Below are positions 8,060 to 16,211 of a stretch of 18,611 nucleotides of DNA, one piece after another. This DNA comes from Armatimonadota bacterium (GTDB lineage: Bacteria > Armatimonadota > Zipacnadia > Zipacnadales > UBA11051): NCBI GenBank assembly GCA_003542955.1, contig DPJP01000432.1, forward strand, positions 13,241 to 31,851. Direction: 5' to 3'. Within the stretch, counting starts at the first letter, position 1. Every line of letters begins with the position of its first letter. The notes under the pieces are model-generated. The model saw only the letters and a program-made list of their open reading frames with translations, did no database searches and had not been told where the DNA came from. Position numbers and translations under genes: made by a program.

Positions 8060-9133
8060 GTGCAGGCAGCGGCGGATAGACGAGTAGATGCCCTGGCGGG
8101 ATGCATTCTGGGGGCGGCGGTCGGCGACGCGCTGGGTCTGCCGCGCGAGGGCCTGACCCCGGACCGCGCACGGAAGCTGTTCGGCTCTCCCCCGCTGCGC
8201 CACATGCTCCTCTTCGGCCGTGGCATGGTCAGCGATGACGCCGAGCATCTGGCCATGGCCGCGCGCGCACTGATTGCCTCCGCGGGCGATATCGGGGCCT
8301 TCGCTCGGTCCCTGGCATGGCAGATGCGCTGGTGGCTGCTCAGCGCACCGGTGGGCGTTGGCCTCGGGACGTTGCGGGCATGCCTGCGGCTGTGCGTGGG
8401 CATGGGCCCCGACCACAGCGGCGTGCCTTCTGCAGGCAATGGACCGGCCATGCGCGCACCGGTTGTCGGAGCGTGGCTGGGGGAAGACGCGGCCCGCTTG
8501 CGGGAGCTTGTCCGCGTCTGCACCCGCGTCACCCACACTGACTGCAGGGCCGAGCAGGGCGCGCTGGCGGTTGCGCTCTGCGCGGCAGCCGTCGCCTCGG
8601 GCGGGCCACCCGAAGCCCCCGGCGTCCTGGTGCGCGGGATAGCGGATCAGGTCAGCGATGCGGAACTCCGGGCGAGGCTTCTGCAGGTGGCGGAGCTGCT
8701 GGCATCAGGCGAGGAGGCCGAGGAGCTGTCCTCGCGCCTTGGCTTCGAGCGGGGCGTCAGCGGATACATCAATGACACGGTGCCGGCCGCGCTCTTCTGC
8801 GCATTGGCCTACCCGAGCTTCAGAGACGCGCTCGAGCATGCGATCATGCTCGGCGGTGACAGCGACACAACGGCGGCAGTGACGGGCGGCATCGCGGGCG
8901 CCGTGCACGGCGCCGGAGCGATCCCCCGCGAGTGGCTCGAGGGCCTGCTGGAGTTGCCCGGCGTGAGATGGGCAGAGCACCTCGCAGAACAACTCGCCAC
9001 AACGATGCCGGGAGCGGAGGGCCGACAGGCCCCATCTGTAGCGCTCTGGTGGGCCACCCGACCGTTGCGGGGCCTCCTGCTGCTCGGCACCGTGCTTGGG
9101 CATGCGCTGCGACGGCTGCTCCCACCATACTGA
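8060..9133 (+). CDS. ADP-ribosylglycohydrolase-family protein
   Basis: 357 aa from a GTG at 8060, preceded by GGAAGG (8045-8050). An earlier in-frame GTG at 7949 would add 37 residues that look unlike the family and has no site. The family removes ADP-ribose from proteins or small molecules with a binuclear Mg centre. Visible hallmarks are GCILGAAVGDALGLP near the N-terminus, SDDAEH with metal-ligand-type residues S58-D59-D60, SAGNGPAMRAPVVGAWL, THTDCRAEQGA, and the C-terminal ligand motif GGDSDTTAAVTGGIAGAVHG (D267, D269, T270). The first motif has Ala where most members have Thr after DD. A hydrophobic, basic tail (ALWWATRPLRGLLLLGTVL) extends past the usual domain end and may touch the membrane. 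The substrate is unknown and no partner ADP-ribosyltransferase is in the window. It ends 10 bp from a convergent gene. Confidence 0.85.
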   Translation: MQAAADRRVDALAGCILGAAVGDALGLPREGLTPDRARKLFGSPPLRHMLLFGRGMVSDDAEHLAMAARALIASAGDIGAFARSLAWQMRWWLLSAPVGVGLGTLRACLRLCVGMGPDHSGVPSAGNGPAMRAPVVGAWLGEDAARLRELVRVCTRVTHTDCRAEQGALAVALCAAAVASGGPPEAPGVLVRGIADQVSDAELRARLLQVAELLASGEEAEELSSRLGFERGVSGYINDTVPAALFCALAYPSFRDALEHAIMLGGDSDTTAAVTGGIAGAVHGAGAIPREWLEGLLELPGVRWAEHLAEQLATTMPGAEGRQAPSVALWWATRPLRGLLLLGTVLGHALRRLLPPY

Positions 9134-9143
9134 GCGTGCCGGA

Positions 9144-11936
9144 CTACCTCGTCTCCCGCTCCATGTTGCGGTAGCTTGGCGGCAGTTCGGTTGCGCCCTC
9201 GGCCTTCTCGACCTTCCCGCCCAGTGCCTTGTAGCCCTCGATAAGCTTTCCGCCCTCGCCGGTGGTCCAGTAGGTGGTGTCGCGGAAGCCGCCGGGATAG
9301 GTCTCGACATCGAGCACCAGCGTCCGCGGCCCGATCTTGCCCGCCTCCGGGAGCAGTACGCCGCGCAGGTAGTCGAGTGGCCACGGGATCTTGGTGTCTA
9401 TCGCCATCAACTCGCGGCCGAGTCTCTGCCTGTAAGTGTTGTAGACCTCCGGGTTCCAGGTAAGGAGCAGTGTGCTCGGGCTCCCCTTCACCTCCGCCGG
9501 CCCGTAGACGAACTTCTCGGAACCGAGGCCATGCAGCGTCGGCTCGTACTGCTCGAACACCAGCTCGACTGTGACGACCTCGTCGGGCTCCATGTTGATG
9601 TCGACGATCTCGACGGCGGCCCAGCCGTCGGCATCCAGCATCCGATCGGCGATGCGGCCGCCGTAGCTCTCGTAGTTGCCGCGAACCTCGCGGATCGACT
9701 GCGCCGGCACGCGAAAGCGCAGGTCGAGCGTCGGTGGCGAATCCGATGAGTGAGCGGTCAACTCATAGAGCCGCTTGCCGGTGGATGCGTATGCTTCGAG
9801 GTCGACTTTGGTCTCCCCGGCGGCGATGTTGCTCGCGCCGAGTACGCGCTCGTCGACGCCCATGGCCGGGGCCAGCCTCAGCCGGTTCTGGGTGGCATCG
9901 TACTCAGGGCCCAGGATGGCGTCGATGACGGCGTGGGCGTTGATGCCACCCTCCCAGGGCCGGCAGCGGTGCTGTCCCCAGATGTCCTCGGCCGGCCGGT
10001 CGCGGGGTGTGTTCATCTCCGCGAAGCCGCCGGATGTCTCGGCCGCATCCAGAACTCGCATGACCCATCGCTGAGCTTGCTGGTGGTGGAGCCTGTTGAG
10101 GTTGTACAGCACGTAGCCCGGGACCATCGTCGTGTAGTAGCCGAAGTCGGGCGTGACGTTGACGCCTCCGCCCTGCTTCCAGAGGTACTTGAGCGCATTG
10201 AGCGCGTTGTCTCGCTGATGGTCGTCGGCTCCGGCATAGCCGATCCAGATCGGGCGCATGTTGATGCTGGCGAAGGGATAGCGGTGCTGCTCGGTGGTGA
10301 AATCGGAGAGCGCGGGCGCGTAGTAGCCGCGCTCGGGCATCCAGAAGAGCTGCTCGGTTGCCTTTCGCACCCGCCCGGCGATCTCGGTGAAGGCGGCCAC
10401 GTCATCCCGGTTGCCGAGTAACTCGGCCACCTGGGCCATGGCCTCGGCGGCGGCGACGAACTCGAAGGCGGAGTCGGCCGACTGCGTCTCCATCTGCACG
10501 TAGTCGTGAACATCGAAGCCCTGCCGGTATGCGCTGTAACCGGGGAAGCGGTATGTTTCGTCGCCGTGGAAGGGCAGGGTGCCGCGCTCGCTGAGTTCCT
10601 GGCCGAAGATGCAGCGCTTCAGGTAGTCGTAGTGGTCCTCGAGCAGGCCCAGATCGGCGGTCTGCTGGTAGTACCACCAGTGCTGCAGAACGATGTAGCT
10701 GGGCACTTCGGCGCGCTCGACGGTGGTCTGAGACCAGTCGGGCTCTTCGAAGGTGTTAAAGGGGTCGGGAATGTCGAGCGGGAGATTGAGCCGGATCTCC
10801 TTCATGTGGCCGTTTCCGACGTACTGGTATCGCAGGTACCTGGCGACTTCCTCGGAGTAGCCCGTCTGGGTGAAGAAGCGGACGGGTCCGACGCTGTCGC
10901 GGACCCAGGTGAATGTGTACTTGTCCATCGGCGAGAAGCCGCCGTTCTCGTGCTGCTGGCAGCGTACGATGTGCTTTTGTATCTCGATGAAGTCGTTGAT
11001 GCGCTGACTCATGGTCCCCAGACGCAAGCCCTGCGCATGCCACGCGCTGTTGCTCTTGTAGGCTTCGGCGAGCCCATCGATGCCCTGTTCGGCGAGCTTC
11101 GCGACGGTCTGCTCGACGCGGGTTGGCTCATCGGGGCTCTCGAAGGTGAGGTAGAAGAGCTTGCCGGCGCTCTCGCCGGGCGCGATCGTGCCGACCGGGC
11201 ACGCCACGTGCGGCAGGCCGTCGGTGGCAGTGAGCGCCTGGGTTCCGTAGATTCCCTCGGGCACGGGTGCCTCGAGGCCGTCGGGCCTGGCCGTTGCAGC
11301 GCCGATGACCCCGACAGTGAGCCGCGATGCGCCCCGCTCTGAGACGAGGCGGCCGTTCTCGGCGCTCTCGACCGGGCTGTTCGAGGCCATTATCAACTCA
11401 ACGCCGCCGAGGTCCTCACGGCCGAGATTCTCGGCGATGACGAGCCTGCACCAGACGTCCTCGGCAGGGGCGACCCAGTCGTAGATGTGCAGGGCCATGC
11501 TGTCGTCCTGCTGGAGTGTGTGGACGACGCCGGCCCGGCGGACCCACTCGATCGACTGCTTCGGCAGCATCCGCGGCTTCTTGTTCACACGCACGACCGG
11601 CACGACCGCGCCGTAGAAGCCCGCCTGCTTCTGGTAGCCGGGGCCGATGACATTGCGCAGCGCGCCCAGCGGCAGCAGCAGCCCGTTGATACCGAAGATG
11701 CGTCCGTTCCCGAGCGGGTAGGCCCCCAGGTCATCGTAGCCGGGCAACTCGGAGCCGCCCAGGTCGACGGTTGTCCGCCAGTCCGTCGCGACATCCTTCA
11801 GCCAACTGCACTCGGCCAGCAGTTGCCTGTTGCTGTAGACGTGGCTCTCACGGTTCTGCTTCACCATCGATCGGTGGGCGCAACCCGACACAACGATGGC
11901 GCCAATGAGGGTAACGAGGACAAGTGCATGCTTCAT
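9144..11936 (-). CDS. Lipoprotein resembling six-hairpin glycosidases
   Basis: 930 aa from the ATG at 11936, chosen because AAGGTGAG lies upstream and because it starts a lipoprotein signal (M-K-H then a hydrophobic stretch, lipobox VSGC with Cys19). An in-frame start at 12083 would bury this signal and overlap the upstream gene. After the anchor comes a beta-sandwich-like region (about 40-290, including LGAYPLGNGRIFGINGLLLP). A helical toroid-like region follows from about 320 with YTFTWVRDS (W344-R346-D347), a phrase reminiscent of GH15/GH65-like enzymes. Roughly the last 250 residues look like beta-rich accessory domains. Hydrolysis of an extracytoplasmic glycan is inferred. Catalytic acids were not identified and no GH family is assigned. 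It is last in the minus-strand cluster after the NAGPA gene, with a 100-bp gap. Confidence 0.75.
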   Translation of the reverse strand: MKHALVLVTLIGAIVVSGCAHRSMVKQNRESHVYSNRQLLAECSWLKDVATDWRTTVDLGGSELPGYDDLGAYPLGNGRIFGINGLLLPLGALRNVIGPGYQKQAGFYGAVVPVVRVNKKPRMLPKQSIEWVRRAGVVHTLQQDDSMALHIYDWVAPAEDVWCRLVIAENLGREDLGGVELIMASNSPVESAENGRLVSERGASRLTVGVIGAATARPDGLEAPVPEGIYGTQALTATDGLPHVACPVGTIAPGESAGKLFYLTFESPDEPTRVEQTVAKLAEQGIDGLAEAYKSNSAWHAQGLRLGTMSQRINDFIEIQKHIVRCQQHENGGFSPMDKYTFTWVRDSVGPVRFFTQTGYSEEVARYLRYQYVGNGHMKEIRLNLPLDIPDPFNTFEEPDWSQTTVERAEVPSYIVLQHWWYYQQTADLGLLEDHYDYLKRCIFGQELSERGTLPFHGDETYRFPGYSAYRQGFDVHDYVQMETQSADSAFEFVAAAEAMAQVAELLGNRDDVAAFTEIAGRVRKATEQLFWMPERGYYAPALSDFTTEQHRYPFASINMRPIWIGYAGADDHQRDNALNALKYLWKQGGGVNVTPDFGYYTTMVPGYVLYNLNRLHHQQAQRWVMRVLDAAETSGGFAEMNTPRDRPAEDIWGQHRCRPWEGGINAHAVIDAILGPEYDATQNRLRLAPAMGVDERVLGASNIAAGETKVDLEAYASTGKRLYELTAHSSDSPPTLDLRFRVPAQSIREVRGNYESYGGRIADRMLDADGWAAVEIVDINMEPDEVVTVELVFEQYEPTLHGLGSEKFVYGPAEVKGSPSTLLLTWNPEVYNTYRQRLGRELMAIDTKIPWPLDYLRGVLLPEAGKIGPRTLVLDVETYPGGFRDTTYWTTGEGGKLIEGYKALGGKVEKAEGATELPPSYRNMERETR

Positions 11937-12036
11937 TGTTCTCACCTTGCGGCACAAAGACATGAGGTTCTGTAACCACGTGGCAGTCATACCATATAGC
12001 GTCCGCGGCGGCCGGAGAGTTTCCGGGACCTGCGCG

Positions 12037-13845
12037 CTACCGGGCTTTGGCGCTACGGCGGGCATCGCGGATGATGATTGCATCGGACACCGTGCGCGCG
12101 AAGCCGTCGGAGGAAGTGTTCATCATTGTGCCATCGACGACGAAGCTGCTCGAGCCACCGCCGTCGAGATTGAGCGCGTCGACGGCGCCGAGCTTCTGCA
12201 TCACCGTCGCCAACCCTCCCAGGGTCATCCCGCGGTTGGTGCTGTCGATCACAAGCAACAGGAGTCTGCCCCGGGCGTCGACACCCGCGGCGGTGCGGGG
12301 GCGCACGCTGCAGGTGATGTCGGGTCTGAAGCGCTCGTCATAGGTGTTGATGGCGACCGCTCCGCCCGCCAGCAGCCGGGGTCCGCCACCCACGGCATGA
12401 AGCAGCCCCGGCCACTTCGGCGAGGTGTCCAGCAGCAGCTTCACGCCCTGACCGACCTGGACGCGCAACAGCGACGTGGCGCGCTTGTCCAGCCCCGACA
12501 CCACGTAGCCGTCGGCTGGGATCGGCGCGGCCTCGGGCGGCCCCACGACGGCGGTGACCACGTTGTTGCGCACGACCACACGCGTCTTGCGCGCATTGCC
12601 GGACAGACTCGCGCCCCATCTGGGTGTATAGACGACGACACCGTCGGCCCCCTCCTGGTGCGTGTTCACGCCCTCGAGCGGAAGTCTCCCGAGGCCCTCG
12701 AACTCGACCCAGCCGTCGAAGGCCACGTTGCGTACCTGGACCGTGCGATCCGCGCAGAAGCCCAGTACGGCGCGTTGGTGGCGTGGGGAGGCGATCCATT
12801 CGCCGTTGATGAGCAGCATGCCCAGGGGCTGCCCGGTCGAGGCGAAGTAGCCGCCGTTGACGGCGGCATACGCGCCCGCGGCAGCGGCGATGCTTTTCAC
12901 CGTGCGGCGTGTATCAATGGTGGCGCCGGCCGCGGCGGGGCCCACCGTGATAGCTTCGTCGCCGGGGTCAACCTGCAGGAGCCAGCCGGTGACGGGGCCG
13001 TGCTCGGTTCCGAAGTTGCACGCGCGCCACTGCACGCCGTTGGTAGTCTGCCCCGATGGCGGGGGGGTAGGAGTCGGCGGCGCAGGAGTCTGCGGTGGGC
13101 TGACGGGCGCGGGACGGGCGAAGTCGACAACGATGCGCTCCGGGCCGGCGAGGGTAAAGACGCTCGGGGGCCGGGGGCTCGAGTGATTGATGGCGATCTC
13201 CGCCCACCCGTCGGCGCGCGACTCAGTGACCGTGGGCACCAGCGCATCGGCGAACGAGTGCTGGCTGAGCAAGGTGCATCGACCCTCGGGGGTGTCCGGC
13301 AGAGGCACGCGGAGGGTGAAGCGTCCGGGAGCCGCACGGCGCGAGAATGCGGCCGGGCCGCTGAGGTCGATGACGATCCGCACGCTCTGCTCGTGCAGGC
13401 CCTGCCTGACCGAAGTCACCATGGCGCGCGGCAGGCGGAGGCGGTAGGCGCCGTCATCGAGCCGCTCGACTGCCGCGCCCAGAGGCTGGAGCAGGACCCC
13501 GGCGGGGCAGTAGAGCTTCCCGCCGAGAAGCTGCGGCGCCACATCCATCTGTACAGTCTGGCCGTCTACGACGCCCGTCGTCTGCCCTGCGCGGAACTGC
13601 CACTGATGTCCGAACCACTTCAGGCTACCGGATGAGTCGCCCGGTTCCCGCGTGAACCCGAGCATCTCCTCGGCAAAGGTGTCGGCGATCAGGAGCCGTC
13701 CGTCAACGACCACGGCGCCGCCGGGCGGCACGGGATTCCCGTCGATGCGCAACTCCACATCAGCAGGTTGAGCCTGCGCGGACAGGCACACCCGGAGCAT
13801 CAGTGCTCCGAGCAGACCCGCGTTACCCCAACGATTCGGTCCCAT
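12037..13845 (-). CDS. Exported phosphodiester glycosidase (NAGPA) with copper-amine-oxidase-like and AMIN-like N-terminal regions
   Basis: 602 aa. A signal peptide of about 26 residues (hydrophobic AGLLGALMLRVCL, likely cut after AQA) indicates export. Residues about 30-130 resemble the copper amine oxidase N-terminal-like domain common in Gram-positive-type exported proteins (IDGNPVPPGGAVVVDGRLL). About 140-245 resembles an AMIN domain (QGLHEQSVRIVIDLSGPA). A proline/threonine linker follows at about 245-265. The C-terminal half is a NAGPA/phosphodiester glycosidase domain with NGGYF (330-334), GGGPRLLAGG, and the signature NLDGGGSSSFVVDG beginning at N559. Family members cleave the sugar-phosphodiester bond of GlcNAc-1-phosphodiesters or are linked to exopolysaccharide processing. 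The AMIN-like part suggests binding to peptidoglycan or wall polymers. It lies 54 bp downstream of pyruvate kinase and is probably cotranscribed. An alternative start at 13800 would remove the signal peptide's n-region. Confidence 0.87.
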   Translation of the reverse strand: MGPNRWGNAGLLGALMLRVCLSAQAQPADVELRIDGNPVPPGGAVVVDGRLLIADTFAEEMLGFTREPGDSSGSLKWFGHQWQFRAGQTTGVVDGQTVQMDVAPQLLGGKLYCPAGVLLQPLGAAVERLDDGAYRLRLPRAMVTSVRQGLHEQSVRIVIDLSGPAAFSRRAAPGRFTLRVPLPDTPEGRCTLLSQHSFADALVPTVTESRADGWAEIAINHSSPRPPSVFTLAGPERIVVDFARPAPVSPPQTPAPPTPTPPPSGQTTNGVQWRACNFGTEHGPVTGWLLQVDPGDEAITVGPAAAGATIDTRRTVKSIAAAAGAYAAVNGGYFASTGQPLGMLLINGEWIASPRHQRAVLGFCADRTVQVRNVAFDGWVEFEGLGRLPLEGVNTHQEGADGVVVYTPRWGASLSGNARKTRVVVRNNVVTAVVGPPEAAPIPADGYVVSGLDKRATSLLRVQVGQGVKLLLDTSPKWPGLLHAVGGGPRLLAGGAVAINTYDERFRPDITCSVRPRTAAGVDARGRLLLLVIDSTNRGMTLGGLATVMQKLGAVDALNLDGGGSSSFVVDGTMMNTSSDGFARTVSDAIIIRDARRSAKAR

Positions 13846-13899
13846 GGTGTATGCTTCGCCCTCTGCCGCGAATGCGCACCCCCAATCACGGGAGCGCGC

Positions 13900-15366
13900 T
13901 TACATGTCGTCGCGAACGCGGTGGATACGCATCATGTTGGTCGTTCCCTGGCGGCCCATGTGTGTACCGGCCGTTACCACAACAACGTCGCCGACCGCCA
14001 CCAGTCCGCGGTCACGAACCACGCCGATACAGCGCGAGATGGTGTCGCCGGCGCAGTAGGCATCATCGGTGTGAACCGGCTCAACGCCCCAGAAGAGGCT
14101 GCAACGGCGCGCGGTCGCCTTCAGCGGCGTGACCGCGATAATCGGCGCCTCGGGGCGGCACTTTGACGCCATGCGGGCCGTGGTCCCCGACTCCGTGAAA
14201 GCGATGACAGCGGCTGCCCTGACCTCCTCGGCAGCCCGTGCAGCAGCACGGCTGACCGCATCGGCTATCTCGATAGTCTGGTCCGGGGCGCTCAGGCCGG
14301 TGCGCAGGTGGGAGGCGCGGGAAAACTGCTCCTGCTCCGCGGTGGCGCAGATGCGCCGCATCATGGCGACCGCATCGACCGGGTACTTGCCGATCGAGGT
14401 CTCGGCCGAGAGCATGACGGCATCGGTGCCGTCGAGGATGGCGTTGGCGACGTCGGACGCCTCCGCGCGTGTCGGCCTGGGGTTGTCCCGCATCGACTCG
14501 AGCATCTGGGTTGCGGTGATGACAGGCACGCGCATCTCCGAACACAGGCGGATGATGCGCTTCTGCCAGATGGGCACCTGCTCGGGCGGCAACTCGACCC
14601 CGAGGTCGCCACGGGCGACCATCACCACGTCGGAGGCGCCGATGATGTCCGGCAGATGCGTGAGCGCCTCCGGCCGTTCGAGCTTGGCGACGACCGGGAC
14701 ATTGTGGCCGAGGCTGCGGCACATCTCGCGCAGGTGCAGGATGTCGTCTGCGGTGCGCACGAACGACAGCGCCACGTAGTCAACGCCGCTCTGAAGAGCA
14801 AATGCCAGGTCCTGCTTGTCCTTCTGCGTCAGGCAGGGGGCCGAGACGGCCGTATCCGGCAGGTTGATGCCCTTGTGCTCCCCGAGCATCCCCCCGATGA
14901 GCACGGTCGCCCTGACGCAGCCACCCTCGACATCCTCGACGCGCAGTTGCAGAAGCCCGTCATCTATGAGGATGACACCGCCGGGCTTCACATCTTCGGC
15001 AAGGTGCTCGTAGGTCGTGAAAATGTGCTCCGCGTCGCCCTTGCCTGCGACGCCGCAGTTGATTGTGATCGACTGCTGCGGGAGGAGCCGAACCGGCCCC
15101 TCCTCGAGAGCGCCCGTGCGTATCTTCGGGCCCTGCAGATCGGCGATTACCGCGACATGCCGGTCACTACGGTCGCAGACTTCGCGCAGATTGCTGAGCA
15201 TCGCCGCGTGGGTCTGGTGGCTGCCGTGTGAGAAGTTGAGCCGCGCCACGTCCATGCCCGCGGCAAGCATCGCCGAGAGCACGGAGGGGTCCTCGGTGGC
15301 GGGACCGAGCGTGCAGACTATCTTGGTCGGGTTGGTCTCAACCGGCAGAGGTTCGTGTTCGTTCAT
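13900..15366 (-). CDS. pyk: Pyruvate kinase
   Basis: 488 aa, the usual length. Converts phosphoenolpyruvate and ADP to pyruvate and ATP in the last step of glycolysis. Visible hallmarks are TKIVCTLGPAT (14-24), RLNFSHGS for nucleotide/phosphate binding, VARGDLGVELP with Asp254 in the metal/substrate site, and TATQMLESM (284-292). A complete C-terminal regulatory-type domain follows, and I see no extra PEP-utiliser swivelling domain at the end. The ATG at 15366 has GAAGG only a few bases upstream, a rather short spacing. It heads the minus-strand cluster that continues into the NAGPA gene. Its candidate promoter lies in the shared upstream region. It is an apparently intact, ordinary housekeeping enzyme. 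Confidence 0.96.
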   Translation of the reverse strand: MNEHEPLPVETNPTKIVCTLGPATEDPSVLSAMLAAGMDVARLNFSHGSHQTHAAMLSNLREVCDRSDRHVAVIADLQGPKIRTGALEEGPVRLLPQQSITINCGVAGKGDAEHIFTTYEHLAEDVKPGGVILIDDGLLQLRVEDVEGGCVRATVLIGGMLGEHKGINLPDTAVSAPCLTQKDKQDLAFALQSGVDYVALSFVRTADDILHLREMCRSLGHNVPVVAKLERPEALTHLPDIIGASDVVMVARGDLGVELPPEQVPIWQKRIIRLCSEMRVPVITATQMLESMRDNPRPTRAEASDVANAILDGTDAVMLSAETSIGKYPVDAVAMMRRICATAEQEQFSRASHLRTGLSAPDQTIEIADAVSRAAARAAEEVRAAAVIAFTESGTTARMASKCRPEAPIIAVTPLKATARRCSLFWGVEPVHTDDAYCAGDTISRCIGVVRDRGLVAVGDVVVVTAGTHMGRQGTTNMMRIHRVRDDM

Positions 15367-15447
15367 GCGCCTTCACAGGGGATACGGGCCGGACTCCGGT
15401 GTCTGTCGAGGGGTGGAGGCGGGCCGCAAAGGCCGCTTCCGAGCGCG

Positions 15448-15476
15448 TTTACAGCCCGGAATCGGTATGCTATAAT
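15448..15476 (+). promoter_or_regulatory. Near-consensus sigma-70 promoter for the DnaA-I-like/DUF366/queE operon
   Basis: The -35 element is TTTACA at 15448-15453 (5 of 6 consensus). A 17-bp spacer follows, ending in an extended TGC, and the -10 element is TATAAT at 15471-15476 (6 of 6). In such GC-rich DNA this is unlikely to be chance. Transcription should start near 15483, giving a leader of about 90 nt before the ATG at 15572. Confidence 0.8.
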
Positions 15477-15488
15477 TCGAGCGATTGC

Positions 15489-15517
15489 ATGGTACTATGG
15501 GCGCCGAAAGCTGTCAA
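15489..15517 (-). promoter_or_regulatory. Candidate promoter for pyruvate kinase, facing the plus-strand promoter
   Basis: On the minus strand there is TTGACA (15517 to 15512), a 17-bp spacer and TACCAT (15494 to 15489; 4 of 6). The -35 is perfect and the -10 is weak. It would start near 15482 and give a leader of about 115 nt for pyruvate kinase, firing straight through the plus-strand promoter. Confidence 0.4.
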
Positions 15518-15571
15518 CCGCGGCTGCAGTCTTCCCGGCCCGGGCGCCGCCATCGGAGGGTGATACGAGCA

Positions 15572-16207
15572 ATGAGCGAGCAGCCCGACCTGAATGCGCT
15601 GTGGGCCGATGTCATCAAGAAGGTCAAGGAAGGCGACATCAACCTGAGCCTCTGGGATGCCCTGGCGGCGGCGGTACCGCTCATCATCGAGGGCGACCAG
15701 TTCGTCGTGGGCTTCGCCCCGGTGAACATGAAGCACTCAGGCTACCTGCAGAGCCCCGGCAACGCGGGAGTTCTGCGGCACGCCATCGAGAGTGTCGTCG
15801 GCCGGCGGCTGCAACTGATCCCGATCGAGGGCGACAACCTCGAAGCCTGGGAGCGCTACAAGAACCGCCAGCAGGCCGCCGCGTCGGGCACAAGCGCAGT
15901 GGCGGCCAGCGCCAGGCAGCGCTCCGCCGCCGAGGCGTGGGTCGAGTTCGGCGGCAAGGTCCGCGGGCTCTACTACGAGATGGCCGGACGCGAGAGACCC
16001 GTCCTGCAGGCGGAGTACCTGGTCAAGGTCATCCCGATGATCGCCAGGACCGAGGAGGAACTGCGCGAGCGCCAGCCGGACGCGGGTGAACTCCATGATG
16101 CAGAGGTCAACAAGATGGTGGACCGGATTGCGTCGCTGTGCGGCGTTCCGCCTGCATTGATCGCCCTCGAGTACCTCCGCTACAAGGGCTCCCGGAAGAA
16201 GAGTTAG
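15572..16207 (+). CDS. Uncharacterised protein with DnaA domain I-like N-terminus
   Basis: 211 aa from the ATG at 15572, with GGAGGG at 15555-15560. An in-frame GTG at 15560 overlaps that site and is not preferred. Residues about 8-85 follow the DnaA domain I / DnaX C-terminal pattern: an opening LW..V...V helix, a buried Trp, VPLIIEGDQFVVGFAPVN with 'GD.(F)' before a strand, then a helix ending in a G-R-R-L-Q-L strand. An Ala/Ser/Gln-rich linker (about 95-115) leads to a helical C-terminal half ending in a basic GSRKKS tail. Domain I of DnaA mediates oligomerisation and helicase or regulator binding. No AAA+ motor or DNA-binding helix-turn-helix is present, so this is not DnaA. It is the first gene of an operon, 4 bp before DUF366. 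Function is unknown and the domain assignment is by eye. Confidence 0.7.
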   Translation: MSEQPDLNALWADVIKKVKEGDINLSLWDALAAAVPLIIEGDQFVVGFAPVNMKHSGYLQSPGNAGVLRHAIESVVGRRLQLIPIEGDNLEAWERYKNRQQAAASGTSAVAASARQRSAAEAWVEFGGKVRGLYYEMAGRERPVLQAEYLVKVIPMIARTEEELRERQPDAGELHDAEVNKMVDRIASLCGVPPALIALEYLRYKGSRKKS

Positions 16208-16211
16208 CCCA

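Noticed and set aside
9134..9143. Bidirectional terminator between the convergent genes
   Set aside because: The gap is 10 bp with no room for a hairpin. Any terminator would have to lie inside the coding ends and none was evident.
11937..12036. Possible separate minus-strand promoter (extended TGG-TATGAC) before the lipoprotein gene
   Set aside because: There is no acceptable -35, and the -10 matches only 4 of 6. Read-through from pyk/NAGPA is as likely.
11937..12083. Longer N-terminus for the lipoprotein gene, overlapping the NAGPA gene
   Set aside because: The lipobox signal and AAGGTGAG site place the start at 11936. The extension would hide the signal peptide.
11896..13635. A 579-codon plus-strand open frame opposite the NAGPA gene
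   Set aside because: It is the antisense shadow of a gene with signal peptide and catalytic signature on the other strand. It also runs through the lipoprotein start region.
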